A DNA stretch of 64,000 bases from an uncultured Lacinutrix sp. (GCF_947500605.1 NZ_CANMSJ010000001.1:496001-560000); one strand, 5' to 3'; counted from the first letter of the stretch, positions 52,506 to 62,106 are shown. Notes: generated from the sequence alone by a model not told the origin. Numbers and translations are program-made.

Positions 52506-53333
52506 ATGAAAAAAATACTTGTTCCTGTAGATTTCTCAGAATATTCAGAAAATGCTTTAAAAGTTGCATCAGAAATTGCTAAAAAACAAAATGCAGAAAT
52601 AGTAGCTGTACATATGCTTGGTCTTAGCGATGCAGTAATTACAAAAGAAGAAGATTCTATGGAAGGAATGTTTTTTTTAAAACTGACTCAAAAACGTTTT
52701 GTTGAGTTTTTAGACAAAGATTACTTAGAAGGTATTACTATACACCAAACCGTAAAAAACTATAAAGTTTTTAGCGAAATTGATGATGTTGCAAAAGAAC
52801 ACAATGCAGATCTTATTGTAATGGGATCTCATGGTAGTAGCGGTTTAAGCGAAGTTTTTGTTGGTTCTAATACAGAAAAAGTTGTTAGAACAAGTGCAGT
52901 TCCTGTTTTAGTTATTAAAGAAGGGAGTAGCTTTAATGCATCAAAAGCTGTTTTTGCATCAGATTATAAACTAGAAAGTATCAACGTGTTTAATAGAGTA
53001 ACTTCTATATTTAAATTATTAGATATTGATGTTAAACTACTATATGTAAATCTTCCTGGTGAGTACTATTTAAGTACAAATGAAATAGAGCAACGTATTG
53101 CTAATTTTATAATACACCTACATGGAGATGAGAAAATATTACCAGAAGATGTTACAATCTATTCTGATTACTCTGTAGAAAAAGGTGTTTTTAATTATGC
53201 AAAAAGAATAAAAGCAGATATAATTGGTATTCCAACTCATGGAAGAAAAGGACTAGCTCATTTTTTCTCTGGTAGTATAAGCGAGGATATTGTAAACCAC
53301 TCTAAACTTCCTGTACTTACAGTAAAAATATAA
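52506..53333 (+). CDS. universal stress protein
   Basis: MKKILVPVDFSEYSENALKVASEIA; MGSHGSSGLSEVFVGSNTEKVVR. Confidence 0.94.
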   Translation: MKKILVPVDFSEYSENALKVASEIAKKQNAEIVAVHMLGLSDAVITKEEDSMEGMFFLKLTQKRFVEFLDKDYLEGITIHQTVKNYKVFSEIDDVAKEHNADLIVMGSHGSSGLSEVFVGSNTEKVVRTSAVPVLVIKEGSSFNASKAVFASDYKLESINVFNRVTSIFKLLDIDVKLLYVNLPGEYYLSTNEIEQRIANFIIHLHGDEKILPEDVTIYSDYSVEKGVFNYAKRIKADIIGIPTHGRKGLAHFFSGSISEDIVNHSKLPVLTVKI

Positions 53334-53351
53334 AACCTTTATTTAAATATT

Positions 53352-54041
53352 TTAGAAGCCTTCTATTAAACGATAGAGGGCTTTTTTATTTTCTATTTTT
53401 ATACGCTTACCGTCTGTAGAAATTAATTTTCCTTTTTTAAAAGTAGATAAAGTTCTTATACAAGCTTCTTTAGCCGTACCAACTACATTAGCAATATCCT
53501 CTCTTGTAAGTGTTACAGCAATAAAACCATCGCAATCTGTTCCAAAACTATCTTCTAAGTGTATTATAGTCTCAGCACAACGTTGTTTTACGCTTTTTTG
53601 AGCCATATTTACTATAACATTATCAGCAAATTTTAAATCATTAGCAATATTTAATAAAACGGCTTTTGTAAAATCTACATTATTATTTATACTGTCTTGA
53701 AGGTGTTGCTTAGGTATGTAACAAACCTCCATATCGCTAAGTGCAACTGCACTTAAATTAGTCCTTTCATCTGTAATCACAGAGCGTTGTCCCAAAACTT
53801 CTCCACGAGCAGACATTTTTACTATTTGGTCCTTCCCATTATCACACATCTTAAACAGTTTCGATACGCCACTACGTACACAAAAAACACCATTTAGCTT
53901 CTCTCCTTCTTTAAAGATAACTTCTCCTTTTTTAATGTTTTTAGAGACTTTACTATCCGAAATTCTCTTCAACTCATCCTTCTTTAGAGCTTTAAGAGAG
54001 TTTAATTCTCGTATTATACAGTTTTCACAACGGTTATGCAT
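53352..54041 (-). CDS. Crp/Fnr-family transcriptional regulator with N-terminal Cys pair
   Basis: MHNRCENCIIREL; cNMP-like IKKGEVIFKEGEKLNGVFCVRSG; HTH VTLTREDIANVVGTAKEACIRTLSTFKK. Confidence 0.92.
   Translation of the reverse strand: MHNRCENCIIRELNSLKALKKDELKRISDSKVSKNIKKGEVIFKEGEKLNGVFCVRSGVSKLFKMCDNGKDQIVKMSARGEVLGQRSVITDERTNLSAVALSDMEVCYIPKQHLQDSINNNVDFTKAVLLNIANDLKFADNVIVNMAQKSVKQRCAETIIHLEDSFGTDCDGFIAVTLTREDIANVVGTAKEACIRTLSTFKKGKLISTDGKRIKIENKKALYRLIEGF
53357..53388 (+). terminator. USP terminator overlapping the 3' end of the convergent Fnr-like gene
   Basis: AGCCTTCTATtaaacgATAGAGGGCTTTTTT. Confidence 0.55.
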
Positions 54042-54124
54042 TCTGTTTCAGTTTTGAGAGTTAAAGATAACAAAATCATTGCCATCATACCTTATGTTTT
54101 CAACTTAAAAAACCGCTGTAAACA

Positions 54125-54136
54125 TGATAAAAGTCA
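54125..54136. promoter_or_regulatory. putative FNR-type box 6
   Basis: TGATAAAAGTCA between divergent fnr-like and ccoI genes. Confidence 0.6.
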
Positions 54137-54197
54137 TGTTTTTAAGCGTAGCTTTTTAACACCTTTGCAACAGGTATAATGAGCAAATAAAATAATT

Positions 54198-56606
54198 ATG
54201 GAAAATTGTTTCCATTGTGGCGACGAGTGCAGGACAACTGTAATCGAGCATCACAATAAATTCTTCTGTTGTAACGGTTGCAAAACTGTATTCGATATTT
54301 TAAATGATAACGATCTGTCGTATTATTACGATTTAGAACAAACACCAGGTACTACTCCATTTTTTCAAGAAGGGAAATTCGATTTTCTAGAAAACGAAAA
54401 AATAACTGCCCAACTTTTAGAGTTTAACGAGCAAGGCACACAAGTAGTTTCATTATTAATACCTACTATTCATTGTAGTTCTTGTATTTGGGTTTTAGAG
54501 AACCTCAACAAATTAAATCAAGCTGTAAAAACATCTCAAGTTAATTTCCCTAAAAAAACGGTTAGAATTACTTTTTCTTCGGAAGAATTAACACTTCAAA
54601 ATCTAGTTATCCTTTTATCAAAATTAGGTTACGAACCTTATATTTCTTTAGACGATGCTACAAAAAAAAGTTCTAAAGTAGATAGAAGTCTTATCTATAA
54701 ATTAGGTGTTGCAGGCTTTGCTTTTGGTAACATAATGTTTCTTTCGTTCCCAGAATATTTTGAGGTTAACGAGTTTTGGTTAGATAAGTTTAAACCAATT
54801 TTTAGATGGTTAATGTTTGCCTTTGCATTACCAGTTGCTTTTTATTCTGGACGCGATTATTTTGTCTCTGCATATAAAGGTTTACGATCTAAAATTTTAA
54901 ATATCGATGTTCCAATTGCTATAGGTATTTCGGTATTATTTATTCGCTCTTCAATCGAGATTATATTCGATTTAGGTACTGGTTTTTTCGATAGTATGTC
55001 TGGTTTGGTCTTTTTCTTACTTCTAGGGAAATTCTTTCAGCAAAAAACATATGCTTTCCTGTCTTTCGAACGCGATTACAAATCCTATTTTCCAATAGCA
55101 GTAACACGATTATTAAAAAACAAGACTTCTAAAACCGAAGAACAAGCACAAGTTTACGAGCTTAAAAAAGGAGATAGATTATTAATTAGAAATGCAGAAC
55201 TGTTACCTGTAGACGCCATTCTAATTAAAGGAAATGCATTAATAGATTATAGCTTTGTAACTGGAGAAGCAGAACCTATTACTAAACAATCTGGAGAACA
55301 TTTATTCGCAGGAGGAAGACAACAAGCAGGATCTATTGAAGTCGAAGTTTTAAAACCGGTAGAACAAAGTTACCTTACCCAACTTTGGTCTAACGAGATT
55401 TTCAATAAAAACAACCAAAGCAGCTTTCAGTCGTTAACCGATAGTATTAGTAGACGTTTTACATTAAGCCTTTTACTAATAGCTGTAATAGCAACTACTG
55501 TATGGCTGTTTATAGATGTATCAATTGCTTTAAATGTTTTTACTGCTGTATTAATTGTTGCTTGTCCTTGTGCAATTGCATTAGCAGCTCCTTTTACTTT
55601 AGGGAACTTACTGCGCATTTTTGGACGTAACAAACTGTATATAAAAAATAGTAGTGTAATAGAACAAATGTCGCATATAGACACTGTCGTTTTCGATAAA
55701 ACAGGAACACTTACTACAAGTACAAAAAACACTATTAGCTACGAAGGCATTACACTTACTAAAGAAGAAGAAGCTTTACTAACAAGTACGCTTAGAGCGT
55801 CAAACCATCCATTAAGCAGAGCGTTATATGCTATTTTAGACAAAAATAATATTCAAACTTTAGACGATTTTAAAGAAGATGTTGGTCAAGGTATCACAGG
55901 CGTAATTAATAAGCAAAAAATTAAAGTAGGATCATTTAATTATGTAGAAAAAGATGCTAAAATTAAAAATAGCCAAATACAACAACGTACAGCAATTCAC
56001 ATTAGTAAAGACAACGAATACAAAGGTTGCTATGTGTTTTATAATGAATACAGAACTGGAGTAAAAGACGTATTTAATACACTTAGTAAGACTGCTAATA
56101 TTGTTATTTTATCTGGTGATAATGAAGGTGAAAAAGAACATCTTAAAACCATACTCCCAGAACATGCCACTTTACTTTTTAATCAAAAGCCAGAAGACAA
56201 ACTAAATTATATTAAACAGCAGCAGCAAAATGGCAAAACCGTTTTAATGGTTGGCGATGGACTTAACGATGCTGGAGCTTTAGCACAAAGTAATGTTGGT
56301 ATTTCTATATCTGAAAACGTAAACATCTTCTCTCCTGCTTGCGATGGTATTTTAGATGCTTCAAAATTTAAAGACATCACTTCTTTTTTATCGCTTTCGC
56401 GGAAAGGCGTTACCATAATAAAATATGCCTTTATTTTTTCATTAGTCTATAATTTAATAGGGCTCGGTTTCGCTGTCACAGGTCATTTAAAACCTGTTGT
56501 TGCAGCCATTTTAATGCCTTTAAGTTCAATAAGCATTGTAGTATTTACAACTATCGCCACATATTTTGCTGGTAAACAACTGAATAATAAAACCAATGTA
56601 TCATGA
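54198..56606 (+). CDS. ccoI: heavy-metal P-type ATPase, CcoI/FixI type
   Basis: N-terminal Cys-rich region, HCSSCIW HMA motif, IVACPCAIALAAPF, DKTGTLT, GDGLNDAGAL; next to cbb3 genes. Confidence 0.93.
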   Translation: MENCFHCGDECRTTVIEHHNKFFCCNGCKTVFDILNDNDLSYYYDLEQTPGTTPFFQEGKFDFLENEKITAQLLEFNEQGTQVVSLLIPTIHCSSCIWVLENLNKLNQAVKTSQVNFPKKTVRITFSSEELTLQNLVILLSKLGYEPYISLDDATKKSSKVDRSLIYKLGVAGFAFGNIMFLSFPEYFEVNEFWLDKFKPIFRWLMFAFALPVAFYSGRDYFVSAYKGLRSKILNIDVPIAIGISVLFIRSSIEIIFDLGTGFFDSMSGLVFFLLLGKFFQQKTYAFLSFERDYKSYFPIAVTRLLKNKTSKTEEQAQVYELKKGDRLLIRNAELLPVDAILIKGNALIDYSFVTGEAEPITKQSGEHLFAGGRQQAGSIEVEVLKPVEQSYLTQLWSNEIFNKNNQSSFQSLTDSISRRFTLSLLLIAVIATTVWLFIDVSIALNVFTAVLIVACPCAIALAAPFTLGNLLRIFGRNKLYIKNSSVIEQMSHIDTVVFDKTGTLTTSTKNTISYEGITLTKEEEALLTSTLRASNHPLSRALYAILDKNNIQTLDDFKEDVGQGITGVINKQKIKVGSFNYVEKDAKIKNSQIQQRTAIHISKDNEYKGCYVFYNEYRTGVKDVFNTLSKTANIVILSGDNEGEKEHLKTILPEHATLLFNQKPEDKLNYIKQQQQNGKTVLMVGDGLNDAGALAQSNVGISISENVNIFSPACDGILDASKFKDITSFLSLSRKGVTIIKYAFIFSLVYNLIGLGFAVTGHLKPVVAAILMPLSSISIVVFTTIATYFAGKQLNNKTNVS

Positions 56607-56845
56607 TAAAAGAAACATTACAGTTAACACACAAAATAGCGCAATTAGAAGCTGCTACATTAAGTCAAGAATGTAACGGATGCTCCTTAAAGCGCAATTA
56701 TATAACTAGAGAGTATAACGATTTACGTACCAAATATGAGTCTATAGAATCCTTATTAAAATCTAATTTCATACAACCAAAAGGATATAATATAGCAGAG
56801 ATTAAACGCTCAATTTCAATTTTAGGATTGTACGTATTAGTATAG
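56603..56845 (+). CDS. small CxxC protein translationally coupled to ccoI
   Basis: ATGA overlap with ccoI stop; MIKETLQLTHKIAQLEAATLSQECNGCSLKRN. Confidence 0.65.
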   Translation: MIKETLQLTHKIAQLEAATLSQECNGCSLKRNYITREYNDLRTKYESIESLLKSNFIQPKGYNIAEIKRSISILGLYVLV

Positions 56846-56877
56846 TTTCTTAAAAAAATTAACATTTTTTTCAAAAC

Positions 56878-56889
56878 TGATAAAAGTCA
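56878..56889. promoter_or_regulatory. putative FNR-type box 7
   Basis: TGATAAAAGTCA, 50 bp upstream of ccoS. Confidence 0.6.
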
Positions 56890-56939
56890 TCTTTTTAAAG
56901 AATCAACAATAGTAATTTTACAAAATAATTCAGGTAGGT

Positions 56940-57155
56940 ATGAGTATTATATACATGTTATTAGCAATAAGCGTTATTGTTGCGCTCGGTTTTTTTGCAG
57001 CTTTCATTTTCTCTGTTAAAAGCGGACAGTTTGACGACACTTATACTCCATCTGTTCGAATGCTTTTTGAAGATGAAGTTATAAAAAGTAAAAGCACGAA
57101 ACCAAACATAAAAACAACAAAAAAACCAATCATATTTAAAGATCAACTAAAGTAA
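56940..57155 (+). CDS. ccoS: cbb3 oxidase maturation protein CcoS
   Basis: 71 aa single [35 protein letters not shown]. Confidence 0.93.
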   Translation: MSIIYMLLAISVIVALGFFAAFIFSVKSGQFDDTYTPSVRMLFEDEVIKSKSTKPNIKTTKKPIIFKDQLK

Positions 57156-57157
57156 CT

Positions 57158-59359
57158 ATGGAATTACAAAAATTTTATTACGATAATAAGATCGTCAGCA
57201 AATTTATCATCGCTACACTACTTTGGGGTATTGTAGGAATGAGTGTAGGCTTACTATTAGCCTTTATGTTTCTATTTCCTAACCTTACAGATGGCATCTC
57301 ATGGTTAAGTTTTGGTCGTTTACGTCCATTACATACCAATGCGGTAATTTTCGCCTTTGTTGGTAACGCCATTTTTGCTGGTGTCTACTACTCTTCACAA
57401 CGTTTGTTAAAAGCACGTATGTGGAAAGATTGGTTAAGTAATCTAAATTTCTGGGGATGGCAAGCCATAATTGTTGGTGCAGCGATAACATTACCTTTAG
57501 GGTATTCTACATCTAAAGAGTATGCAGAATTAGAGTGGCCTTTCGATATTGCTATTGCATTAATTTGGGTTGCTTTTGGAGCAAACTTAATTGGTACAAT
57601 TTTAAAAAGAAGACAGCGTCACTTATATGTTGCTATTTGGTTCTATTTGGGAACGTTTGTTACTGTAGCAGTACTTCATATTGTAAACAGTATGGAATTA
57701 CCTGTAAGTGCTTTTAAAAGTTATTCGGCTTACGCAGGTGTTCAAGATGCCTTAGTACAATGGTGGTACGGACACAATGCGGTAGCGTTTTTCCTTACAA
57801 CTCCATTTTTAGGATTGATGTATTATTTTGTTCCTAAAGCAGCAAACAGACCAGTTTACTCTTATAGATTATCTATTGTTCACTTTTGGTCTTTAATCTT
57901 TATTTACATTTGGGCAGGACCACACCACTTATTATATACAGCACTTCCAGATTGGGCACAAAACTTAGGTGTTGCTTTTTCTATTATGCTATTAGCGCCT
58001 TCTTGGGGAGGAATGATAAATGGTTTACTAACCTTACGTGGTGCGTGGGATAAAGTACGTACAGATCCTGTTCTTAAATTTATGGTTGTAGCCATTACAG
58101 GTTATGGTATGGCAACTTTTGAAGGTCCAATGCTTTCATTAAAAAATGTTAATGCCGTAGCGCATTTTACAGATTGGATTATTGCACACGTTCACGTTGG
58201 TGCTTTAGCATGGAATGGATTCTTAACTTTTGGTATGATCTATTGGATGGTGCCTAAGTTATTTAAAACAAAACTATGGTCTACAGCATTAGCTAACGTT
58301 CACTTTTGGGTTGGTACTTTAGGTATTATATTATACGCATTACCGCTATACGTAGCAGGATTTGTACAATGGTCTATGTGGCAACAGTTTAACCCAGATG
58401 GCACATTAACTTACGGTAACTTCTTAGAAACTGTAACTCAAATTATGCCAATGTATTGGATGCGTGCTATTGGAGGAACCTTATTTATTACAGGTGCTTT
58501 AATTGGTGTGTTTAATGTTATCATGACTGCGCGTTCTGGTAGCAAAGTAACAGATGAATTAGCAGAATCCGCACCATTACAAAAAGTAACTAAAAAACGT
58601 ACTAGTAAAGAGGGTTACCATACTTGGTTAGAAAGAAGACCAGTAAAACTTACCATCTTCGCTACCATAGCAATATTAATTGGTGGAGCAGTACAAATTA
58701 TACCATCACTATTGGTAGACGATTACATACCCGTAATTTCTAGTGTAAAACCTTATACGGCTTTAGAATTAGAAGGTAGAGATATTTACATAAGAGAAGG
58801 TTGTGTTGGGTGTCACACTCAAATGATACGTCCATTTAGACACGAGGTAGAACGTTATGGAGAATACTCTAAAGCAGGAGAATATGTTTACGATCACCCA
58901 TTCCTTTGGGGAAGTAAACGTACCGGACCAGATTTACATCGAATAGGTGGAAAATATAGTGACAACTGGCATTTAAGTCATTTCTACGATCCACAAAGTG
59001 TATCAGAAGGTTCTATTATGCCATCATACAAATGGTTAATTAAAAATGAACTTGATAAAGGTTTAACTGAAACTAAAATGGAAGCTATGGTAACTTTAGG
59101 TGTGCCTTATACCGATGAAGAAATAGCCAATGCTCAAGATGCTATGGATAAGCAAGGTACCAAAATTGAAAAAAATCTATACAACGATCCAGATTTTGCT
59201 AAAACATACGAAGCAGATAAAAAATATGCTAAGGAAAATGGCGAAGCGTTTATAGAAATGCGTAATCGTGAAGTTGTTGCAGTAATAGCTTACTTACAAC
59301 GTTTAGGTACAGATATAAAAATTAAAAATGCAGACAACTCTGCCCTAAATAAAAACTAA
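57158..59359 (+). CDS. ccoNO: cbb3-type cytochrome oxidase CcoN-CcoO fusion
   Basis: CcoN TM core followed by CcoO domain [31 protein letters not shown]. Confidence 0.95.
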   Translation: MELQKFYYDNKIVSKFIIATLLWGIVGMSVGLLLAFMFLFPNLTDGISWLSFGRLRPLHTNAVIFAFVGNAIFAGVYYSSQRLLKARMWKDWLSNLNFWGWQAIIVGAAITLPLGYSTSKEYAELEWPFDIAIALIWVAFGANLIGTILKRRQRHLYVAIWFYLGTFVTVAVLHIVNSMELPVSAFKSYSAYAGVQDALVQWWYGHNAVAFFLTTPFLGLMYYFVPKAANRPVYSYRLSIVHFWSLIFIYIWAGPHHLLYTALPDWAQNLGVAFSIMLLAPSWGGMINGLLTLRGAWDKVRTDPVLKFMVVAITGYGMATFEGPMLSLKNVNAVAHFTDWIIAHVHVGALAWNGFLTFGMIYWMVPKLFKTKLWSTALANVHFWVGTLGIILYALPLYVAGFVQWSMWQQFNPDGTLTYGNFLETVTQIMPMYWMRAIGGTLFITGALIGVFNVIMTARSGSKVTDELAESAPLQKVTKKRTSKEGYHTWLERRPVKLTIFATIAILIGGAVQIIPSLLVDDYIPVISSVKPYTALELEGRDIYIREGCVGCHTQMIRPFRHEVERYGEYSKAGEYVYDHPFLWGSKRTGPDLHRIGGKYSDNWHLSHFYDPQSVSEGSIMPSYKWLIKNELDKGLTETKMEAMVTLGVPYTDEEIANAQDAMDKQGTKIEKNLYNDPDFAKTYEADKKYAKENGEAFIEMRNREVVAVIAYLQRLGTDIKIKNADNSALNKN

Positions 59360-59363
59360 AGCC

Positions 59364-59555
59364 ATGTTAAAATTTATAAAAGGTAATTTAGAACAAATAG
59401 AAGGCGTAGAAATATATCCAATTATATCTCTTTTAATATTCTTCCTCTTTTTTGCAGGTTTATTCTTTTGGGTATTTACTGCCAAAAAAGCACACATTAC
59501 AGAGGTTAGCAATATTCCTTTAGAAGACGATACTATTAATACCAATAACGAGTAA
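59364..59555 (+). CDS. CcoQ-like small subunit
   Basis: 63 aa single TM protein (ISLLIFFLFFAGLFFWVFTAKKAHI) between ccoNO and ccoP. Confidence 0.75.
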   Translation: MLKFIKGNLEQIEGVEIYPIISLLIFFLFFAGLFFWVFTAKKAHITEVSNIPLEDDTINTNNE

Positions 59556-59557
59556 TT

Positions 59558-60520
59558 ATGAGAAGTACAGCATCATTATTAAGACTCTTATTCTTTTTTA
59601 TACTAGCTATAATATTAATGGAATGGGTCTACACCGGAGACGAATGGGCAATGTTTACCCAACCCATATTTTGGGCAATTATAGGTACAGCAATGCTATT
59701 TGCTATGGCTTTCGAAATTTGTGTTGAAGGCTTAAGATATGTTTTATTTAAAACATTAAGCGAAGAGCAACAAGCCAATTATTTAGCTAAAGAAGCCCTA
59801 AGGAAAGAGAATCAATTTAAATGGATACAAGACGCCTACACAAAATCTTTAGGTTCTAAAGCCATTGAACAAGAACATGAAATTATCTTAGATCATGATT
59901 ACGATGGTATTAAAGAATTAGATAACGATTTACCACCATGGTGGAAATACTTATTCTATATCTCAATTGTTTTTGCCGTTGTGTATTGGACACGTTTTGA
60001 AATTATTGGTGATTATGATCAAGCCGAAGAATATGAAATGGCTGTAGCCGAAGCTAAAATTGAAATTGCAGAATGGAAAAAAACAGCTAAAGATTTAGTA
60101 GATGTAAATTCTGTAGTATTACTTACAGAAGCTGCAGATTTACAAGCTGGTGGAAAAATATTTTCAAATAACTGTATTGCTTGTCATAAAGCAGATGGTG
60201 GTGGTGGTATTGGTCCAAACCTTACAGACAAACACTGGATTTTAGGTGGTGGCATTAAAGATGTTTTTAGAACTATTTCTGAAGGTGGACGTGCTGGAAA
60301 AGGAATGATTTCTTGGAAATCTGATCTTAAACCAGCAGAAATGGCGCAAGTAGCAAGTTATGTATTATCATTTCAAGGTACAACACCTGCCGAGCCTAAA
60401 GCGCCTGAAGGTGATATTTGGAACGATCCTAATGCTCCAGAACAAACAACAGAAACAACCGAAACAATACAAGAAGTAACTTCGGACTCTACAGCAGTAG
60501 AAAATACTATAATTAAATAG
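59558..60520 (+). CDS. ccoP: cbb3 oxidase subunit CcoP
   Basis: DLPPWWKYLFYISIVFAVVYW CcoP signature; one CIACH heme motif. Confidence 0.93.
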   Translation: MRSTASLLRLLFFFILAIILMEWVYTGDEWAMFTQPIFWAIIGTAMLFAMAFEICVEGLRYVLFKTLSEEQQANYLAKEALRKENQFKWIQDAYTKSLGSKAIEQEHEIILDHDYDGIKELDNDLPPWWKYLFYISIVFAVVYWTRFEIIGDYDQAEEYEMAVAEAKIEIAEWKKTAKDLVDVNSVVLLTEAADLQAGGKIFSNNCIACHKADGGGGIGPNLTDKHWILGGGIKDVFRTISEGGRAGKGMISWKSDLKPAEMAQVASYVLSFQGTTPAEPKAPEGDIWNDPNAPEQTTETTETIQEVTSDSTAVENTIIK

Positions 60521-60527
60521 TTTATAG

Positions 60528-60551
60528 TTCGCTTTCGCGGAAGCAAAAAAC
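60528..60551. repeat. small intergenic repeat copy 2
   Basis: TTCGCTTTCGCGGAAGCAAAAAAC; see 16597-16620. Confidence 0.6.
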
Positions 60552-60560
60552 AATATTGAA

Positions 60561-61982
60561 ATGGCAGAACAAGGTCAAGAAAATTTTAGAGACACAATAG
60601 GCACGCTTAACAAAGAAGGCAAGCGTGCTTGGGTGTTTCCTAAGAAGCCGGATGGTAAATGGTATACTTATAGAAAATATGTAAGCTATATTTTATTGGC
60701 TTTCTTACTATCTGCTCCATTTATTAAAGTTAATGGCAATCAGTTTTTAATGTTCAATGTATTAGAACGTCGTTTTAATATTTTCGGATTTCCGTTTTGG
60801 CCGCAAGATTTTCATTTGTTTGTAATAATGATGATTATTGGTTTGGTGTTTATCATCCTATTCACCGTTGCCTTCGGACGTATTTTTTGTGGGTGGATTT
60901 GTCCGCAAACTATTTTCCTTGAAATGGTTTTTAGACGTATAGAATATTGGATAGATGGCGATAGAGGAAAGCAAATTCGTTTAGATAAAATGCCTTGGAA
61001 TGCCGAGAAAATAAAAAAGAGAGTACTTAAATGGATTATCTTTTTTATCATCTCTTTTATTATAGCCAATGTATTTTTAGCCTATTTAATTGGTAGCGAT
61101 CAATTAATCCGTTATATCTCTGAAGGGCCACTAAATAACATAAGTACACTAATTTCTTTATTAATTTTTACTAGTGTTTTCTATTTTATTTTCGCCTGGT
61201 TTAGAGAGCAAGTATGTATTATTGCTTGTCCTTACGGAAGGTTACAAGGTGTATTACTTGATAATAAATCTATTATTGTTGCTTACGACCATAAGCGTGG
61301 CGAAAAAGAAGCTGGTCGTGCAAAGTTTAAGAAAAATGAAGACAGACCAACTACTGGTAAAGGAGATTGTATAGATTGTTTTCAATGTGTACATGTTTGC
61401 CCAACAGGAATTGATATAAGAAATGGAACGCAATTAGAGTGTGTAAACTGTACTGCCTGTATTGATGCTTGCGACCACATGATGGAAAGCGTAAACTTAC
61501 AGAAAGGGCTTATTAGATACACCAGTGAAGATGAAATTGAAAAAGAAGAAAAATTCAAATTTACACCACGTTTAAAAGGTTATACTGCTGTTTTAGGAAT
61601 ATTAATTGCTGTACTTATTGGAATGCTTTTTTTACGTAATGATGTTGAGGCAACTATTTTAAGATTACCAGGACAATTATACGAACACAAAGCCGATAAT
61701 ATTATTAGTAATGTTTACACTTTTAAATTAGTAAACAAAACGGTAAACGATATTGAAGACATTTCTTTTAAACTATTATCGCACAAAGGAACTGTTAATT
61801 TGGTTTCTCACGACGGTTTTAAAGTTGATGGACAAGGTCTTGCTGAAGGCACACTTTTTATAGAATTAAATGCTAGTGCATTAAAAGGTGATAAAGATAG
61901 AGTTGAAATTGGTATTTATAGTGGAGACCAATTAATTGAAACTACTACAACAGCCTTTTTAGGACCAAGAAGTTATAAGTAA
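60561..61982 (+). CDS. ccoG: cbb3 oxidase accessory protein CcoG
   Basis: GRIFCGWICPQTIFLE; CIDCFQCVHVCPTGIDIRNGTQLECVNCTACIDACD. Confidence 0.95.
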   Translation: MAEQGQENFRDTIGTLNKEGKRAWVFPKKPDGKWYTYRKYVSYILLAFLLSAPFIKVNGNQFLMFNVLERRFNIFGFPFWPQDFHLFVIMMIIGLVFIILFTVAFGRIFCGWICPQTIFLEMVFRRIEYWIDGDRGKQIRLDKMPWNAEKIKKRVLKWIIFFIISFIIANVFLAYLIGSDQLIRYISEGPLNNISTLISLLIFTSVFYFIFAWFREQVCIIACPYGRLQGVLLDNKSIIVAYDHKRGEKEAGRAKFKKNEDRPTTGKGDCIDCFQCVHVCPTGIDIRNGTQLECVNCTACIDACDHMMESVNLQKGLIRYTSEDEIEKEEKFKFTPRLKGYTAVLGILIAVLIGMLFLRNDVEATILRLPGQLYEHKADNIISNVYTFKLVNKTVNDIEDISFKLLSHKGTVNLVSHDGFKVDGQGLAEGTLFIELNASALKGDKDRVEIGIYSGDQLIETTTTAFLGPRSYK

Positions 61983-62012
61983 ACAAATATAATGATGAGG
62001 TCCTTACTCTAG

Positions 62013-62106
62013 TAAAAATGCCCGCGTGAAGGATGGCAGTGGAAATCCCACAGCGAGGCACGAGCGAGGAATTGAAACGTACAGCCTGACCCTTGTGGTC
62101 ACGCCA
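62013..62106. other. putative structured non-coding/REP-like intergenic element
   Basis: GC-richer block in an AT-rich gap; hairpins GCAGTGG-aaatc-CCACAGC and TGACC-cttgt-GGTCA, outer arms GCGTGA/TCACGC. Confidence 0.55.

Noticed and set aside
56391-56405. TCGCTTTCGCGGAA inside ccoI, matching the intergenic repeat core
   Set aside because: It encodes LSRKG in a conserved-looking part of CcoI and the match stops after ~14 nt; chance or codon effect is the simpler explanation.
62018-62034. ATGCCCGCGTGAAGGATG resembles the 16S rRNA V3 region (ATGCCGCGTGAAGGATGA)
   Set aside because: Only a short stretch matches, with an extra C; the rest of the element does not follow 16S, so it is not called an rRNA fragment.
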